Below, piece after piece: positions 36,684 to 45,828 of a DNA stretch of 64,000 nucleotides. Where the stretch lies: contig NZ_RQIH01000001.1 in the NCBI RefSeq assembly GCF_003939025.1, forward strand, positions 248,001 through 312,000, written 5' to 3'. The first letter of the stretch is position 1. Each line of letters begins with the position of its first letter. The notes beneath the pieces are model-generated. The model searched no databases and was not told the origin of the DNA. It saw nothing but the letters and a program-made list of their open reading frames with translations. The stretch comes from Rhizobium sophoriradicis. GTDB lineage: Bacteria; Pseudomonadota; Alphaproteobacteria; Rhizobiales; Rhizobiaceae. Both the position numbers and the translations under genes were made by a program.

Positions 36684-37503
36684 CGCCTCGCCCTCCCTTG
36701 AGGCTGGATGTGCGTTTCAGGAGCCAGTCGACGACGAGGTTGACGCAGATGGCAAGCGTCGCGATCGCCGTGCCCGGCACCAGTGCTGCCGAGATACCGA
36801 AGATGATGCCGTCCTTATTGTCCTTGACCATGCCGCCCCAGTCGGCCGCCGGTGGCTGAATGCCGAGGCCGAGGAAGGACAGCGTCGAGAGGAAGAGGAT
36901 CGAGAAGGCGAAGCGCAGTCCGAACTCGGCCAGCAGCGGCGACAGCGTGTTCGGCAGGATCTCGCGAAAGATGATCCAGAGCTTGCCTTCGCCGCGCAGC
37001 TTGGCCGCCTCGACGAATTCCATCACTGCAACATCGAGCGCTACAGCGCGGCCGAGGCGGTAGACACGGGTGGAATCGAGGATCGCCATGACGAGGATCA
37101 GTACGACGAGGTTTTGCGGCAGCACCGCCAGCACCACCAGCGCGAAGATCAGCGTCGGGATCGACATCATCAAATCATTGAAACGCGAAAATACCGTGTC
37201 GATGATGCCGCGGGAGACGGCCGCGGTGAAGCTCAGAATGACGCCGAGCGAGAAGGAGATGATGGTGGCGGCGGAGGCGACCAGGAGCGTCGTGCGCGCT
37301 CCATAGATCAGCCGCGAGAGGATGTCGCGGCCGAGATTATCGAGTCCGAAGATGTATTTATCGTCAGGCAGCTGCCAGACGTCACCGACGACCTGGGTCT
37401 CCCCGTAAGGCGCGATCCAGGGCGCGAAGACAGCGAAGATGAAGGCGATGGCGATGCCTGCCATGCCGATCCAGGCGGTGATGGGAATGTCTCTTGCTCT
37501 CAT
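36676..37503 (-). CDS. Peptide-type ABC transporter permease (DppC-like)
   Basis: Inner-membrane permease of 275 residues. A hydrophobic helix (WIGMAGIAIAFIFAVFAPWIAPYG) comes first, followed by the DppC landmark FGLDNLGRDILSRLIYGARTTL, then helices and the EAA loop FVEAAKLRGEGKLWIIFREILPN. The order and motifs are those of the DppC/OppC family. Its ATG overlaps the stop of the DppB-like gene (ATGA), so the two permeases are co-translated. Confidence 0.92.
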   Translation of the reverse strand: MRARDIPITAWIGMAGIAIAFIFAVFAPWIAPYGETQVVGDVWQLPDDKYIFGLDNLGRDILSRLIYGARTTLLVASAATIISFSLGVILSFTAAVSRGIIDTVFSRFNDLMMSIPTLIFALVVLAVLPQNLVVLILVMAILDSTRVYRLGRAVALDVAVMEFVEAAKLRGEGKLWIIFREILPNTLSPLLAEFGLRFAFSILFLSTLSFLGLGIQPPAADWGGMVKDNKDGIIFGISAALVPGTAIATLAICVNLVVDWLLKRTSSLKGGRGDA

Positions 37504-38507
37504 CGCGGATGCCTCAGCCGGGGATTGGCAATGATCGCAAGAATGTCGGCGATCATATTGAGGAAAATGTAGACGGCCGCGAAGATCAGGCCGCAGGCCT
37601 GCACCACGGGCATGTCGCGCACCGTGACCGCGTCGACCATATATTGCCCCATGCCGGGATAGACGAAGACCACTTCGACGACGACGACGCCGACCACGAG
37701 ATAGGCGAGATTCAATGCGACGACATTGATGATCGGCGCCAGCGCGTTGGGGGCGGCGTGCTTGACGATCGCGCGGAAGGCGCTGAGACCTTTAAGCTCG
37801 GCGGTCTCCATATAGGCCGACGACATCACCGAGAGGATCGCAGCCCGCGTCATGCGCATCATATGAGCCAGTACGACAAGCACCAGGGTAGCGGTCGGCA
37901 GCGCGATCGCCTTCAGCCGCTCGGCGAAGCCCATGCTGTCATAGACGGTCGCCGGAAAGGTCGCCATGCCGAACTTCACGGCGAAGAAGAGGATCAGCAG
38001 GTAGCCGATGAAGAATTCCGGCAGCGAGATCGCCGCAAGCGAGATCACGTTGATGATCTTATCCGGCATGCGGTTGCGGAAATGCACCGAGAACATGCCG
38101 AGACCGACAGCGAGCGGCACCGAAATCACCGCCGCAAACCCCGCCAGGAAGAGCGAATTGCCGAGACGTTTGCCGATCTGTTCGCTCACCGAATTTTTGC
38201 TGGCCCAGGAGGTGCCGAAGTCACCCTGGACGGCATTGCCGAGCCATTCGACGTAACGGGTCGTCACCGGGCGGTCCAGTCCGAGATCCTGGCGGATATT
38301 GGCAACCGCCTGCGGCGTTGCCGACTGACCGAGATAGGTGGTGGCAAAATCGCCAGGCAGGGCTTCGAGCCCGCCGAAGATCAGGATGGAGACGGCAAAA
38401 AGTAGAATAATGCTGAGCACGAAGCGCTCGAGGATGAGGGCAAGCAACGGAAAACGCTGCCGGAGCCTCAGGCCCGGCAAGATATTGCTTGGGGCAGGGT
38501 TGGTCAT
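37500..38507 (-). CDS. Peptide-type ABC transporter permease (DppB-like)
   Basis: Inner-membrane permease of 335 residues. It has a first helix (FVLSIILLFAVSILIFGGLEALPGD), the extracytoplasmic loop with LGLDRPVTTRYVEWLGNAVQGDFGTSW and the EAA loop YMETAELKGLSAFRAIVKHAAPNAL, all typical of the DppB/OppB family. It starts 97 bases after the binding-protein stop, with a GC-rich hairpin in the gap. It pairs with the product of 36676-37503. Confidence 0.92.
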   Translation of the reverse strand: MTNPAPSNILPGLRLRQRFPLLALILERFVLSIILLFAVSILIFGGLEALPGDFATTYLGQSATPQAVANIRQDLGLDRPVTTRYVEWLGNAVQGDFGTSWASKNSVSEQIGKRLGNSLFLAGFAAVISVPLAVGLGMFSVHFRNRMPDKIINVISLAAISLPEFFIGYLLILFFAVKFGMATFPATVYDSMGFAERLKAIALPTATLVLVVLAHMMRMTRAAILSVMSSAYMETAELKGLSAFRAIVKHAAPNALAPIINVVALNLAYLVVGVVVVEVVFVYPGMGQYMVDAVTVRDMPVVQACGLIFAAVYIFLNMIADILAIIANPRLRHPR

Positions 38508-38583
38508 GGCAAATGCCTTTGGCTAAAACGTCGGGAGGACCGAGGGTTTTCTTCCCACGGTCCCAGCTTCGTCGGAGATCGGA

Positions 38584-38598
38584 GGGGCGCTGCGCCCC
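38584..38598 (-). terminator. GC hairpin after binding-protein gene
   Basis: GGGGCGC-T-GCGCCCC is a short perfect stem directly after the binding-protein stop and before the permease gene. No T-run follows. Stems in this position commonly stabilise binding-protein mRNA or lower read-through to the membrane genes. Confidence 0.4.
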
Positions 38599-38604
38599 CT
38601 GCCA

Positions 38605-40194
38605 TCAGGCGTCCAGCCAGACGCGGGTTGCGACGTAACCGTTCGACATGTCGTTGCCGATATCGTGGACATAGCCCTTCACCTGCTTGGTCGAGGCGTT
38701 CACGAAGTCGTTGAACATCGGCAGGATCACGCCGCCTTCATCGCGGACCATCATTGCCATCGTACGATACATGTCCTTGCGCTTGGCTTCATCAAGCTCG
38801 GAGCGGGCCTGCAACAGCATCTTGTCGAAGTCAGGACGCTTGAACTTGGTGTCGTTCCAGTCCGCCGTTGAGAGATAGGCGGTGGAATACATCTGGTCCT
38901 GCGTCGGACGGCCACCCCAATAGGAGGTCGAGAAGGGCTGGACGTTCCAGACATTGGTCCAGTAGCCGTCGCCCGGTTCGCGCTTGACCTCGATCTCGAT
39001 GCCGGCCTTCTTGCAGCTTTCCTGATAGAGGACGGCCGCATCGACGCCGCCGGGGAAGGCGACTTCGGAGGTGCGCAGCAGCACCGAGCCGCTATGGCCC
39101 GACTTCTTGTAGTGGAAGGCTGCCTTGTCGGGATCGTAGACGCGTTGCTCGATGCCCTCGGGGAACAGCGCATAGGTGGAGTTGATCGGGAAGTCGTTGC
39201 CGACCTTGCCGTAGCCGCCGAGGATCTTCTCCACCATGGTCTCGCGGTCCATGGCGTATTTGAGCGCGAGGCGCAGATCGTTGTTGTCGAACGGCGCCTT
39301 GTCGCAATGCATGATGAAGACGTAATGGCCGCGGCCGGCAGTCGAGAGGATCTCGACGTTGGGGGCGCGTTTCAGGAGGTTGACGGTCTTCGGATCGACG
39401 CGGTTGATGTAGTGCACCTGGCCGGACGACAGTGCGGCGATACGGGCGGTGGCGTCGTTCATGCCGATGATCTCGATCGAGTCGACGTAGCCCCGGTCGC
39501 TGCGCCAGTCGTCCTTGTTCTTTTCGAATGTCGCCCGGACGCCGGGCTCGAAGCTCGTCATCTTGTAGGGGCCGGTGCCGATCGAGGCCAGCGGATCGTC
39601 GACGCCGCCATTCGGCTGGATGACCAGATGGTAGTCCGACAGCAGCAGCGGCATGTCGGCATTACCTTCGCTGAGCGTCAGCACAAGGTTGCCGCCGTGT
39701 GCCTTGATCTCTTTGATCGAACCGAGCACGCCGAGCGCGCCGGATTCCGACTTCGCATCGGTGTGACGCTTCAGCGTCGCAACGACGTCGTCGATCGTCA
39801 GTTCCTTGCCATCGTGGAACTTGACGCCCTTGCGGATCTTGAAGGTCCAGGTCACGGCATCCTTCGAGGGCTCCCAGGATTCGGCAAGTGCGGGCACGGC
39901 GGCACCCGTCAGCGGATCGGATTCGACCAGCATGTCGCCCCAGCAGCGGCCGATGCAGAACATGACCTGCGACAAGAACTTCGCCGGATCCTTGGAATCG
40001 GTGGCGGCACCGCCTTCTAGGCCGAGCTTCAGGTGGCCACCGCGCTTCGGTTCGGCGGCTTCGGCACTTTCGGTGAAGAGCTTGTCGGCGACGGCAAGTG
40101 TGATGCCGGCCGCCATGGCACGTCCCATGAATTCGCGGCGGCTCAATCCGCCGGCGGTGACGCGGCTTGTGAGATATTTGCTATAGTCGTTCAT
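38605..40194 (-). CDS. Peptide-type ABC transporter substrate-binding protein with Tat signal
   Basis: Periplasmic binding protein of the SBP_bac_5 family, 529 residues. The N-terminus LSRREFMGRAMAAGITLAVADKLFTESAEA is a twin-arginine signal, so the protein is probably exported folded. The family landmark LAESWEPSKDAVTWTFKIRKGVKFHDGKELTIDDVV follows near residue 95. The ATG at 40194 has AGGGGA directly before it; the longer open frame from 40281 adds 29 residues with no export features. It follows the CaiD gene after 117 bases. It probably binds the quaternary amine degraded by this operon rather than a peptide. Confidence 0.92.
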   Translation of the reverse strand: MNDYSKYLTSRVTAGGLSRREFMGRAMAAGITLAVADKLFTESAEAAEPKRGGHLKLGLEGGAATDSKDPAKFLSQVMFCIGRCWGDMLVESDPLTGAAVPALAESWEPSKDAVTWTFKIRKGVKFHDGKELTIDDVVATLKRHTDAKSESGALGVLGSIKEIKAHGGNLVLTLSEGNADMPLLLSDYHLVIQPNGGVDDPLASIGTGPYKMTSFEPGVRATFEKNKDDWRSDRGYVDSIEIIGMNDATARIAALSSGQVHYINRVDPKTVNLLKRAPNVEILSTAGRGHYVFIMHCDKAPFDNNDLRLALKYAMDRETMVEKILGGYGKVGNDFPINSTYALFPEGIEQRVYDPDKAAFHYKKSGHSGSVLLRTSEVAFPGGVDAAVLYQESCKKAGIEIEVKREPGDGYWTNVWNVQPFSTSYWGGRPTQDQMYSTAYLSTADWNDTKFKRPDFDKMLLQARSELDEAKRKDMYRTMAMMVRDEGGVILPMFNDFVNASTKQVKGYVHDIGNDMSNGYVATRVWLDA

Positions 40195-40311
40195 TCCCCT
40201 GTTCCTTCTTTGTGGTGCGTTGACAGAACTTCCGGGCAGGTCCGCAGGCGGTTTCCTCTCCACCTCCGGTGCCCGCATCATGCGGGAAAATGCTGCGGTT
40301 GCCGCCGCCTC

Positions 40312-41094
40312 TTACTTTCCTTTCCAAATAGGGCTTCGCTTCTCGGCAAAGGCCCGCGCGCCTTCCAATTGATCTTCGCTCGAATAGAGCCTGTCGACCG
40401 TCGCAAACTGCCGCTTGGTGATCTTGTTCATGGCAGTCTGGAACGTCGAACCCTCCGCTTCGCGCACAATCTCCTTGATGGCCGCATAGACGAGCGGCGG
40501 CCCGCTTTCGAGCAGGCGGGCGAGCTCCCAGGCTCTCTCCATCAGCCGTTCGGCCGGCACAACCTCATTGACGAAACCCCAGCGATGCGCCTCGTGCACG
40601 TCGAGCCAACGCCCGGTCAAAAGCATGTCCATGGCGATATGGTAGGGGATGCGCTTCGGCAGCTTGATCGAAGCCGCATCGGCAACGGTGCCCGAACGGA
40701 TTTCCGGCAGGGCAAAACTCGCATGTTCGGCGGCGATGATCAGATCGGCCGAAAGCGCTATCTCCAGTCCGCCGCCGCAACAGATACCGTTGACAGCTGC
40801 GATGACGGGCTTGTTCAAGTCGCGCAGCTCCTGCAATCCGCCGAAGCCGCCCACACCGTAATCGCCGTCGACCGCATCGCCTGATGCAGCAGCCTTCAGA
40901 TCCCATCCGGCGCAGAAGAATTTTTCGCCGGCGCCCGTGACGATGGCGACGCGCAACTCAGGATCGTCGCGAAAATCCCGGAAGATCAATCCCATGGCAC
41001 GGCTGGTCGCAAGGTCGATGGCGTTCGCCTTCGGCCGGTCGATGACGACTTCCAACACGCCGCCGTCACGTCGTGTGCCAATATGGTCGCTCAA
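40312..41094 (-). CDS. caiD: Crotonobetainyl-CoA hydratase (CaiD-like)
   Basis: Crotonase-family enzyme of 260 residues. In E. coli CaiD hydrates crotonobetainyl-CoA to L-carnitinyl-CoA. The resemblance to CaiD is unusually close for this superfamily: IDRPKANAID near the start, RVAIVTGAGEKFFCAGWDLKAAA, and the end FAEKRSPIWKGK. Acidic residues at the usual catalytic positions are present in GGGLEIAL and FALPEIRSG. It sits between acyl-CoA ligase and transporter genes in an operon that also holds carnitine dehydrogenase. This supports hydration of crotonobetainyl-CoA toward carnitine. Generic enoyl-CoA hydratase remains possible. Confidence 0.88.
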   Translation of the reverse strand: MSDHIGTRRDGGVLEVVIDRPKANAIDLATSRAMGLIFRDFRDDPELRVAIVTGAGEKFFCAGWDLKAAASGDAVDGDYGVGGFGGLQELRDLNKPVIAAVNGICCGGGLEIALSADLIIAAEHASFALPEIRSGTVADAASIKLPKRIPYHIAMDMLLTGRWLDVHEAHRWGFVNEVVPAERLMERAWELARLLESGPPLVYAAIKEIVREAEGSTFQTAMNKITKRQFATVDRLYSSEDQLEGARAFAEKRSPIWKGK

Positions 41095-41100
41095 ACCGTG

Positions 41101-43155
41101 CTACCTCCTTCGCCGTATGAGAGCATCAACAGCAGCAACACCCAGCCCTTCGGGAAGAACCATCAAGGGATTAAGGTCCAGTTCCTCCAGGCGCACCGCA
41201 TTCGTTACGACATATTCTGCCGTAGCTGCGACAGCAGCGACGGTGGCTTCGAGATCGCCCCTTGGCCGGCCGCGATAGCCATGAATCAATCTCGCAATCT
41301 TGAGACGCGAAATCGCAGCATAGATCTCGGTTTTCGTCGTCGGAAGCGGCAGTATGACGGAATCTTCGAGCAATTCGACGAAAATTCCGCCCGCTCCCAA
41401 TGTCAGCGACAATCCGAAGACGGGATCGCGGGTGGCGCCGACGATGAGTTCCGCGACCGGAGGATCGACCATCTTCTCGACGAGATAACCGGCATCGCAG
41501 GCAATGGCCGCTGCCGCATCCGACACCGCCTGCGAATTCCTGAGGTTGAGCGCGACAGCCCCTGCCTCGGTCTTGTGCGCTATGCCGAGCCCCTTCAGAA
41601 CGACGGGGAAGCCGAGCCGTTCGGCCTGCTCGGCGGCTTCGCGGGGAGAAAAAGCCTGCAGCCCCCAGGGAACGGGGAGGCCGCAGGCGGCAAGCTCGGC
41701 CTTCGCCTCGCTCTCCGTCAGCGTCTCGATTTCGCCGGCTGTGGGGGCGACGTCGAGCAGCGGCAGGGGAGGCGGGCTATTCCAAGCTTGGCCAATGCCG
41801 GCGGCGACTTCCGCCGCAGCGATGGTTTCATCGATACCGGAGAAAGCGACGATGCCATTGGTCATCAGTCGATCGGCGATCGGCTCCGGCATATTCTCGG
41901 GCAGGGTCGCGAGAAGACCGGCCAGCGCGCCGGTGGCGAAAGCCGCCGCGATGACCGCATCCGCCGTCGTCGCCCATTCGGACGCATCGCAGCGGTCGCC
42001 CCGCGGGAAATCGAGGACGACGAGATTGAGGGCATAACCGCCTGCGAACATGGCGCTGAAGGCTTCTGTCTGGCGGCTGAAATCGCCCCACACGAAGGTG
42101 TGGTAGTCGAGCGGATTGGAGAGCGTCACCATCTCGCCGAGAACCCGCCGCAGACGCGGCAATTGCTGCGGCTGCAGGGCCGGGAATTCGACATCGCGGC
42201 CGACGGCGGCATCCGCCATCAGCGAAGCCTCGCCGCCGGAGCAACTCATGGACGAGATCGAATGGCCGGGGAGAGGACCGGCGACATGCAGCAGCTTCAG
42301 GGTTTCGAGCAGCGCCGGCAGGCTGTGGACACGACCGATACCGAGACGGGCGAGCACGGCGTCGGCTACCGCATCGCTGCCGGCAAGCGAGGCGGTGTGC
42401 GATACCGCCGCATGTCTTGCCTGCTCGGACCTGCCGACCTTGAGCACGACGACCGGCTTCTTCAACCGGCGGGCAATGGTGGCCAGGCGTTCGAGGCCGG
42501 AGAGATCGCCGAAACCTTCGACGTGCAGGCCGACCGCCGTAACCCGCGGATCGTCCATGAGCGCGCAGGCGACATCCGCAAGCGATGTCTGTGCCTGGTT
42601 GCCTGCCGTGACCACATAGGCGATCGGCAGCCCGCGTGTCTGCATGGTCAGGTTGATCGCGATATTGGAAGACTGGGTGAGGATCGCCACACCGCATTCG
42701 ATACGCTTCATGCCGTGCTGGTCGGGCCAGAGAAGCGCACCATCGAGGCCGTTGATCAGCCCGTAGCAGTTCGGCCCGAGGATCGGCATGTCGCCGGCCG
42801 CCGCTACAAGAGCCTGCTGCAGTTCGGCGCCATCGGCAAGCTCCGCCGTCGCCTCGCTGAAGCCCGATGCGTAACAAACCGCGCCGCCTGCGCCGGCGCG
42901 TGAAAGGCCGCGAACGATGTCGACGGTAAGGGTTCGGTTGACGCCGACGAAGGCCGCGTCCGGTGCGCCGGGCAGATCGGAGAGCGAGCGATAGCAGGGC
43001 CGCCCGAGCACCTCGTCCAATTTGGGATGAACAGGCCAGATCTCGCCGGCAAAACCCATGCGGTCGCACTGCTCGATCACCCGGCGCGCCTCACGGCCGC
43101 CGAAGACGGCGATCGTTTGCGGTCTGACCAGGCGGTCGAGCGGGCTGGATGTCAT
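41101..43155 (-). CDS. Acyl-CoA ligase, NDP-forming acetyl-CoA-synthetase family
   Basis: A 684-residue fused ligase. The N-terminal CoA-binding domain (RPQTIAVFGGREARR) is followed by a succinyl-CoA-ligase-like region with SHTASLAGSDAVADAVLARLG. A C-terminal ATP-grasp domain contains FPVVLKGLGIAHKTEAGAVALNL and DPVFGLSLTLGAGGIFVELL. The catalytic His probably lies in the SHTASLAG segment. The family joins acids to CoA with ATP, giving ADP. In this operon the acid is likely gamma-butyrobetaine, crotonobetaine or carnitine. The ATG at 43155 lies four bases after the acyl-CoA dehydrogenase stop; upstream in-frame codons overlap that gene. Confidence 0.88.
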   Translation of the reverse strand: MTSSPLDRLVRPQTIAVFGGREARRVIEQCDRMGFAGEIWPVHPKLDEVLGRPCYRSLSDLPGAPDAAFVGVNRTLTVDIVRGLSRAGAGGAVCYASGFSEATAELADGAELQQALVAAAGDMPILGPNCYGLINGLDGALLWPDQHGMKRIECGVAILTQSSNIAINLTMQTRGLPIAYVVTAGNQAQTSLADVACALMDDPRVTAVGLHVEGFGDLSGLERLATIARRLKKPVVVLKVGRSEQARHAAVSHTASLAGSDAVADAVLARLGIGRVHSLPALLETLKLLHVAGPLPGHSISSMSCSGGEASLMADAAVGRDVEFPALQPQQLPRLRRVLGEMVTLSNPLDYHTFVWGDFSRQTEAFSAMFAGGYALNLVVLDFPRGDRCDASEWATTADAVIAAAFATGALAGLLATLPENMPEPIADRLMTNGIVAFSGIDETIAAAEVAAGIGQAWNSPPPLPLLDVAPTAGEIETLTESEAKAELAACGLPVPWGLQAFSPREAAEQAERLGFPVVLKGLGIAHKTEAGAVALNLRNSQAVSDAAAAIACDAGYLVEKMVDPPVAELIVGATRDPVFGLSLTLGAGGIFVELLEDSVILPLPTTKTEIYAAISRLKIARLIHGYRGRPRGDLEATVAAVAATAEYVVTNAVRLEELDLNPLMVLPEGLGVAAVDALIRRRR

Positions 43156-43159
43156 CGGC

Positions 43160-44320
43160 TCATGCTCCCAAGGGCCGGAGCAGGTCGCGGCTGATGATAT
43201 GCCGCTGGATTTCCGAGGTGCCGTCCCAGATGCGCTCGACGCGCGCATCGCGCCAGAAGCGGCCAAGCGGCAGGTCATCCATCAGGCCCATGCCGCCATA
43301 GATCTGGATTGCCTCATCGGTCACGCGCGCCAGCATTTCGGAGGCATAGAGCTTGGCCGAGGCAATTTGCCGATCTGCGGAAAGGCCGGCATCGAGCCGC
43401 CAGGCGGCTGCAAGCGTCAGCCAGTCGGCTGCGTCGATCTCGGTGATCATGTCGGCGAGCTTGAAAGAGACGCCCTGATTGGCGCCGATCGGCCGGCCGA
43501 ACTGCTTGCGTTCGGCGGCATAGGGCAGGGCCATCTCGAAGACACGGCGTGCCCGGCCGACGCAGGTAGCGGCAACCGTCAATCGCGTGCCGTAGAGCCA
43601 CTGATTGGCGATATCGAAGCCGCGATGCACCTCGCCCAGCACCTGGGCTTCGGGAATCCGGCAATCGGTAAAGCTGAGGGTACTATTGTGGTAGCCGCGA
43701 TGCGAAACGGAATGGTAGCCTTTCAGGATCTCGAACCCCGGCGTGCCGCGATCGACGAGAAAGGCCGTGATCTTCTTCTTGATGCCTTTCGGCGTTTCCT
43801 CCTCGCCGGTGGCAGCAAAGACGATGACGAAATCGGCGACATCCGCGTGCGAGATGAAATGTTTCGTGCCGTTGAGGACGAAATCGGCGCCGTCGCGGCG
43901 GGCGGCGCATTTCATGCCGCGCATATCGGAACCGGCATCCGGCTCGGTAATGGCAAGCGCGTCGATCTTCTCGCCGCGCACCGCCGGCAGGAGATAGCGT
44001 TCGCGCTGCTCGCCCTCGCAGGCCATCAGGATGCCAGAGGGACGGCCGAAGAAGACCGTCAGACCCAGCGAGCCGCGCCCGAGCTCGCGCTCGACCAGCG
44101 TGAAGGTGACATGGTCGAGGCCGGCGCCGCCGACCTCCTCGGGAAAATTGCAGGCATAGAAGCCGAGAGCGATGCATTTGCGCTGGATCTCGCGCCCGAG
44201 TTCCGGCGGGACGAAGCCGGTCCGCTCGACCTCGTTCTCATGCGGATAGATCTCGGTTTCGACGAAAGCGCGGACCGTCTCCACGATCATTTCCTGTTCT
44301 GCACTGAGACCGAAATCCAT
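43160..44320 (-). CDS. Acyl-CoA dehydrogenase of the carnitine operon
   Basis: FAD flavoprotein of 386 residues, removing two hydrogens from an acyl-CoA. It begins MDFGLSAEQEMIVETVRAFVE, and has the FAD/substrate motifs AITEPDAGSDMRGMKC and YAAERKQFGRPIGANQGVSFKLADM, the QIYGGMGLMDDLPLGRFWRDARVERIWDGTSEIQ block and a typical end. At the position where medium-chain enzymes have the catalytic Glu of YEGT, an Asp is seen (WDGT); the base may be Asp or another residue. GGAGGA precedes the ATG. With the ligase and CaiD it could convert gamma-butyrobetainyl-CoA to crotonobetainyl-CoA. Confidence 0.9.
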   Translation of the reverse strand: MDFGLSAEQEMIVETVRAFVETEIYPHENEVERTGFVPPELGREIQRKCIALGFYACNFPEEVGGAGLDHVTFTLVERELGRGSLGLTVFFGRPSGILMACEGEQRERYLLPAVRGEKIDALAITEPDAGSDMRGMKCAARRDGADFVLNGTKHFISHADVADFVIVFAATGEEETPKGIKKKITAFLVDRGTPGFEILKGYHSVSHRGYHNSTLSFTDCRIPEAQVLGEVHRGFDIANQWLYGTRLTVAATCVGRARRVFEMALPYAAERKQFGRPIGANQGVSFKLADMITEIDAADWLTLAAAWRLDAGLSADRQIASAKLYASEMLARVTDEAIQIYGGMGLMDDLPLGRFWRDARVERIWDGTSEIQRHIISRDLLRPLGA

Positions 44321-44330
44321 GCCGATCCTC

Positions 44331-45821
44331 CTACCGCCTCTGGCCGACGTGACGCCCGGCGCCTTCGGGCAGCGCCAGTTCCGCATGGGCCGCGGCAATC
44401 GCCTTCACCCTGTCGAGCACGGCGGCGGGCGCCGCCACTGCCTTGCCCTCCTTGCTGTCGACATGCAGCAGCATCTGCTCGGCGGTTGCGATGAGCTCGC
44501 CCGTCGCCGTGTCGTGCAATGTGTGGAAGACATGCAGCCGCTTCTCGTCGGCGGTCAGGATCTGGCAGGCCGAATGGATCGCCTGGCCGAGCTTCGCCTC
44601 GCCGAGATGGCGGATATGGCTTTCCACCGTGTAATAGCTGTGCCCCGCCTCGACATAGGCAAGGTCGACCCCAACGAGACGCAGCAGCGCATCGGACGTA
44701 TCGCCGAAGACCTGGAGATAGCGGTGCTCGGTCATATGGCCGTTATAGTCGACCCAGGCAGGGCTCACCTTGGCTTCGATAAGCCGCAGCGGCTTCGAAG
44801 GATCGGCGGGCATGGTCTCGCCTCCCCCTCGCGCCCACAGCGACTGCTCGAAACCCTTCAACAGCTTGCCGGCGCCCCAGCCCTTGCCGCCGTCGCCGCC
44901 CTTCAGCGCCTGCAGGATGCCGACGAGATTTTCGTCGCGGATTCGCTCAAGCTGGCGGATGGAAAGGCCGGACGCCTGTTCGTCGGATTGTCGGCCGATC
45001 TTTTCGATAAGCGCATCGTCAAGATCGACGACGTCGGTGAGCTTGGTCCAGGGCCAGGCGAGGCAGGGGCCGAACTGGGCGAGGAAATGGCGCATGCCGG
45101 CCTCGCCGCCGGCGATGCGGTAGGTCTGGAACAGGCCCATCTGCGCCCAACGCAAGCCGAAGGAATAGCGGATGACGTCGTCGAGCGTCTCGACGGTGCA
45201 GATGTCGTCGTGGATGAGCCATAAGGCCTCGCGCCAGAGCGCTTCGAGCAGCCGGTCACCGACGAAGGCCTCGATCTCCTTGGCGATGTGGACGCCCTTC
45301 ATGCCGATCGGCGGCAGTCTTTCCATCGCCGCCCGGATGGTCGCTGCCGAGGTCTTCTCGCCGCCGACAATTTCGACGAGCGGCAGCAGATAGACCGGAT
45401 TATAGGGGTGGGCGACGAAGAGGCGTTCGGGATGCGTCATGTCGCGCTGCAGATCGGTCGGCAGCAGGCCCGAGGTAGAAGAGCCGATCAGGGCATCCGG
45501 GCGCGCGGCCGCATCGATCTCGATCAGCACGCCACGCTTGAGGTCGAGCCTTTCCGGCACGCTTTCCTGGATCCAGTCGGCGTCGGCAACGGCTTCCGCC
45601 AGCGTCTGGCAGAAGCGGAGCCTGCCGCGCGGCGGCAGTGGCGCGCCGGTCAGCATGGCATAGGCTTTTTCGGCATTGGCGATGACTTCGCCGACAATGC
45701 GGCCTGCTTCCGGATGCGGGTCGAACACATCGACGTCGATGCCGGCGAGCAGGAAACGGGCGATCCATCCGCCGCCGATGACGCCGCCGCCGATACAAGC
45801 CGCCTTGCTGATCTTGGTCAT
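44331..45821 (-). CDS. lcdH: L-carnitine 3-dehydrogenase fused to a hotdog thioesterase
   Basis: A 496-residue bifunctional enzyme. Residues 1-320 are a 3-hydroxyacyl-CoA-dehydrogenase-like NAD enzyme (AACIGGGVIGGGWIARFLLAG; HPYNPVYLLPLVEIVGG; GLRWAQMGLFQTYRIAGGEAGMRHFLAQFG), the pattern of L-carnitine dehydrogenase (EC 1.1.1.108). Residues 350-480 form a hotdog thioesterase domain (VSPAWVDYNGHMTEHRYLQVFGD; HSYYTVESHIRHLGEAKLGQ). This fusion is known in rhizobial relatives, with the second half acting on betainyl-CoA. Between them the two halves perform oxidation of carnitine and release of glycine betaine. It is flanked by the DUF849 enzyme that provides the intermediate step. Confidence 0.93.
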   Translation of the reverse strand: MTKISKAACIGGGVIGGGWIARFLLAGIDVDVFDPHPEAGRIVGEVIANAEKAYAMLTGAPLPPRGRLRFCQTLAEAVADADWIQESVPERLDLKRGVLIEIDAAARPDALIGSSTSGLLPTDLQRDMTHPERLFVAHPYNPVYLLPLVEIVGGEKTSAATIRAAMERLPPIGMKGVHIAKEIEAFVGDRLLEALWREALWLIHDDICTVETLDDVIRYSFGLRWAQMGLFQTYRIAGGEAGMRHFLAQFGPCLAWPWTKLTDVVDLDDALIEKIGRQSDEQASGLSIRQLERIRDENLVGILQALKGGDGGKGWGAGKLLKGFEQSLWARGGGETMPADPSKPLRLIEAKVSPAWVDYNGHMTEHRYLQVFGDTSDALLRLVGVDLAYVEAGHSYYTVESHIRHLGEAKLGQAIHSACQILTADEKRLHVFHTLHDTATGELIATAEQMLLHVDSKEGKAVAAPAAVLDRVKAIAAAHAELALPEGAGRHVGQRR

Positions 45822-45828
45822 GATATCC

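Noticed and set aside
35280..36701. 473-codon open frame on the plus strand
   Set aside because: Antisense to the double ATPase gene, which has all ABC motifs on the minus strand.
41083..42903. 606-codon open frame on the plus strand
   Set aside because: Antisense to the acyl-CoA ligase gene, with arginine- and glycine-rich sequence and no domain; a result of high GC at third positions.
43058..44494. 478-codon open frame on the plus strand
   Set aside because: Antisense to the acyl-CoA dehydrogenase gene and shows no recognisable domain.
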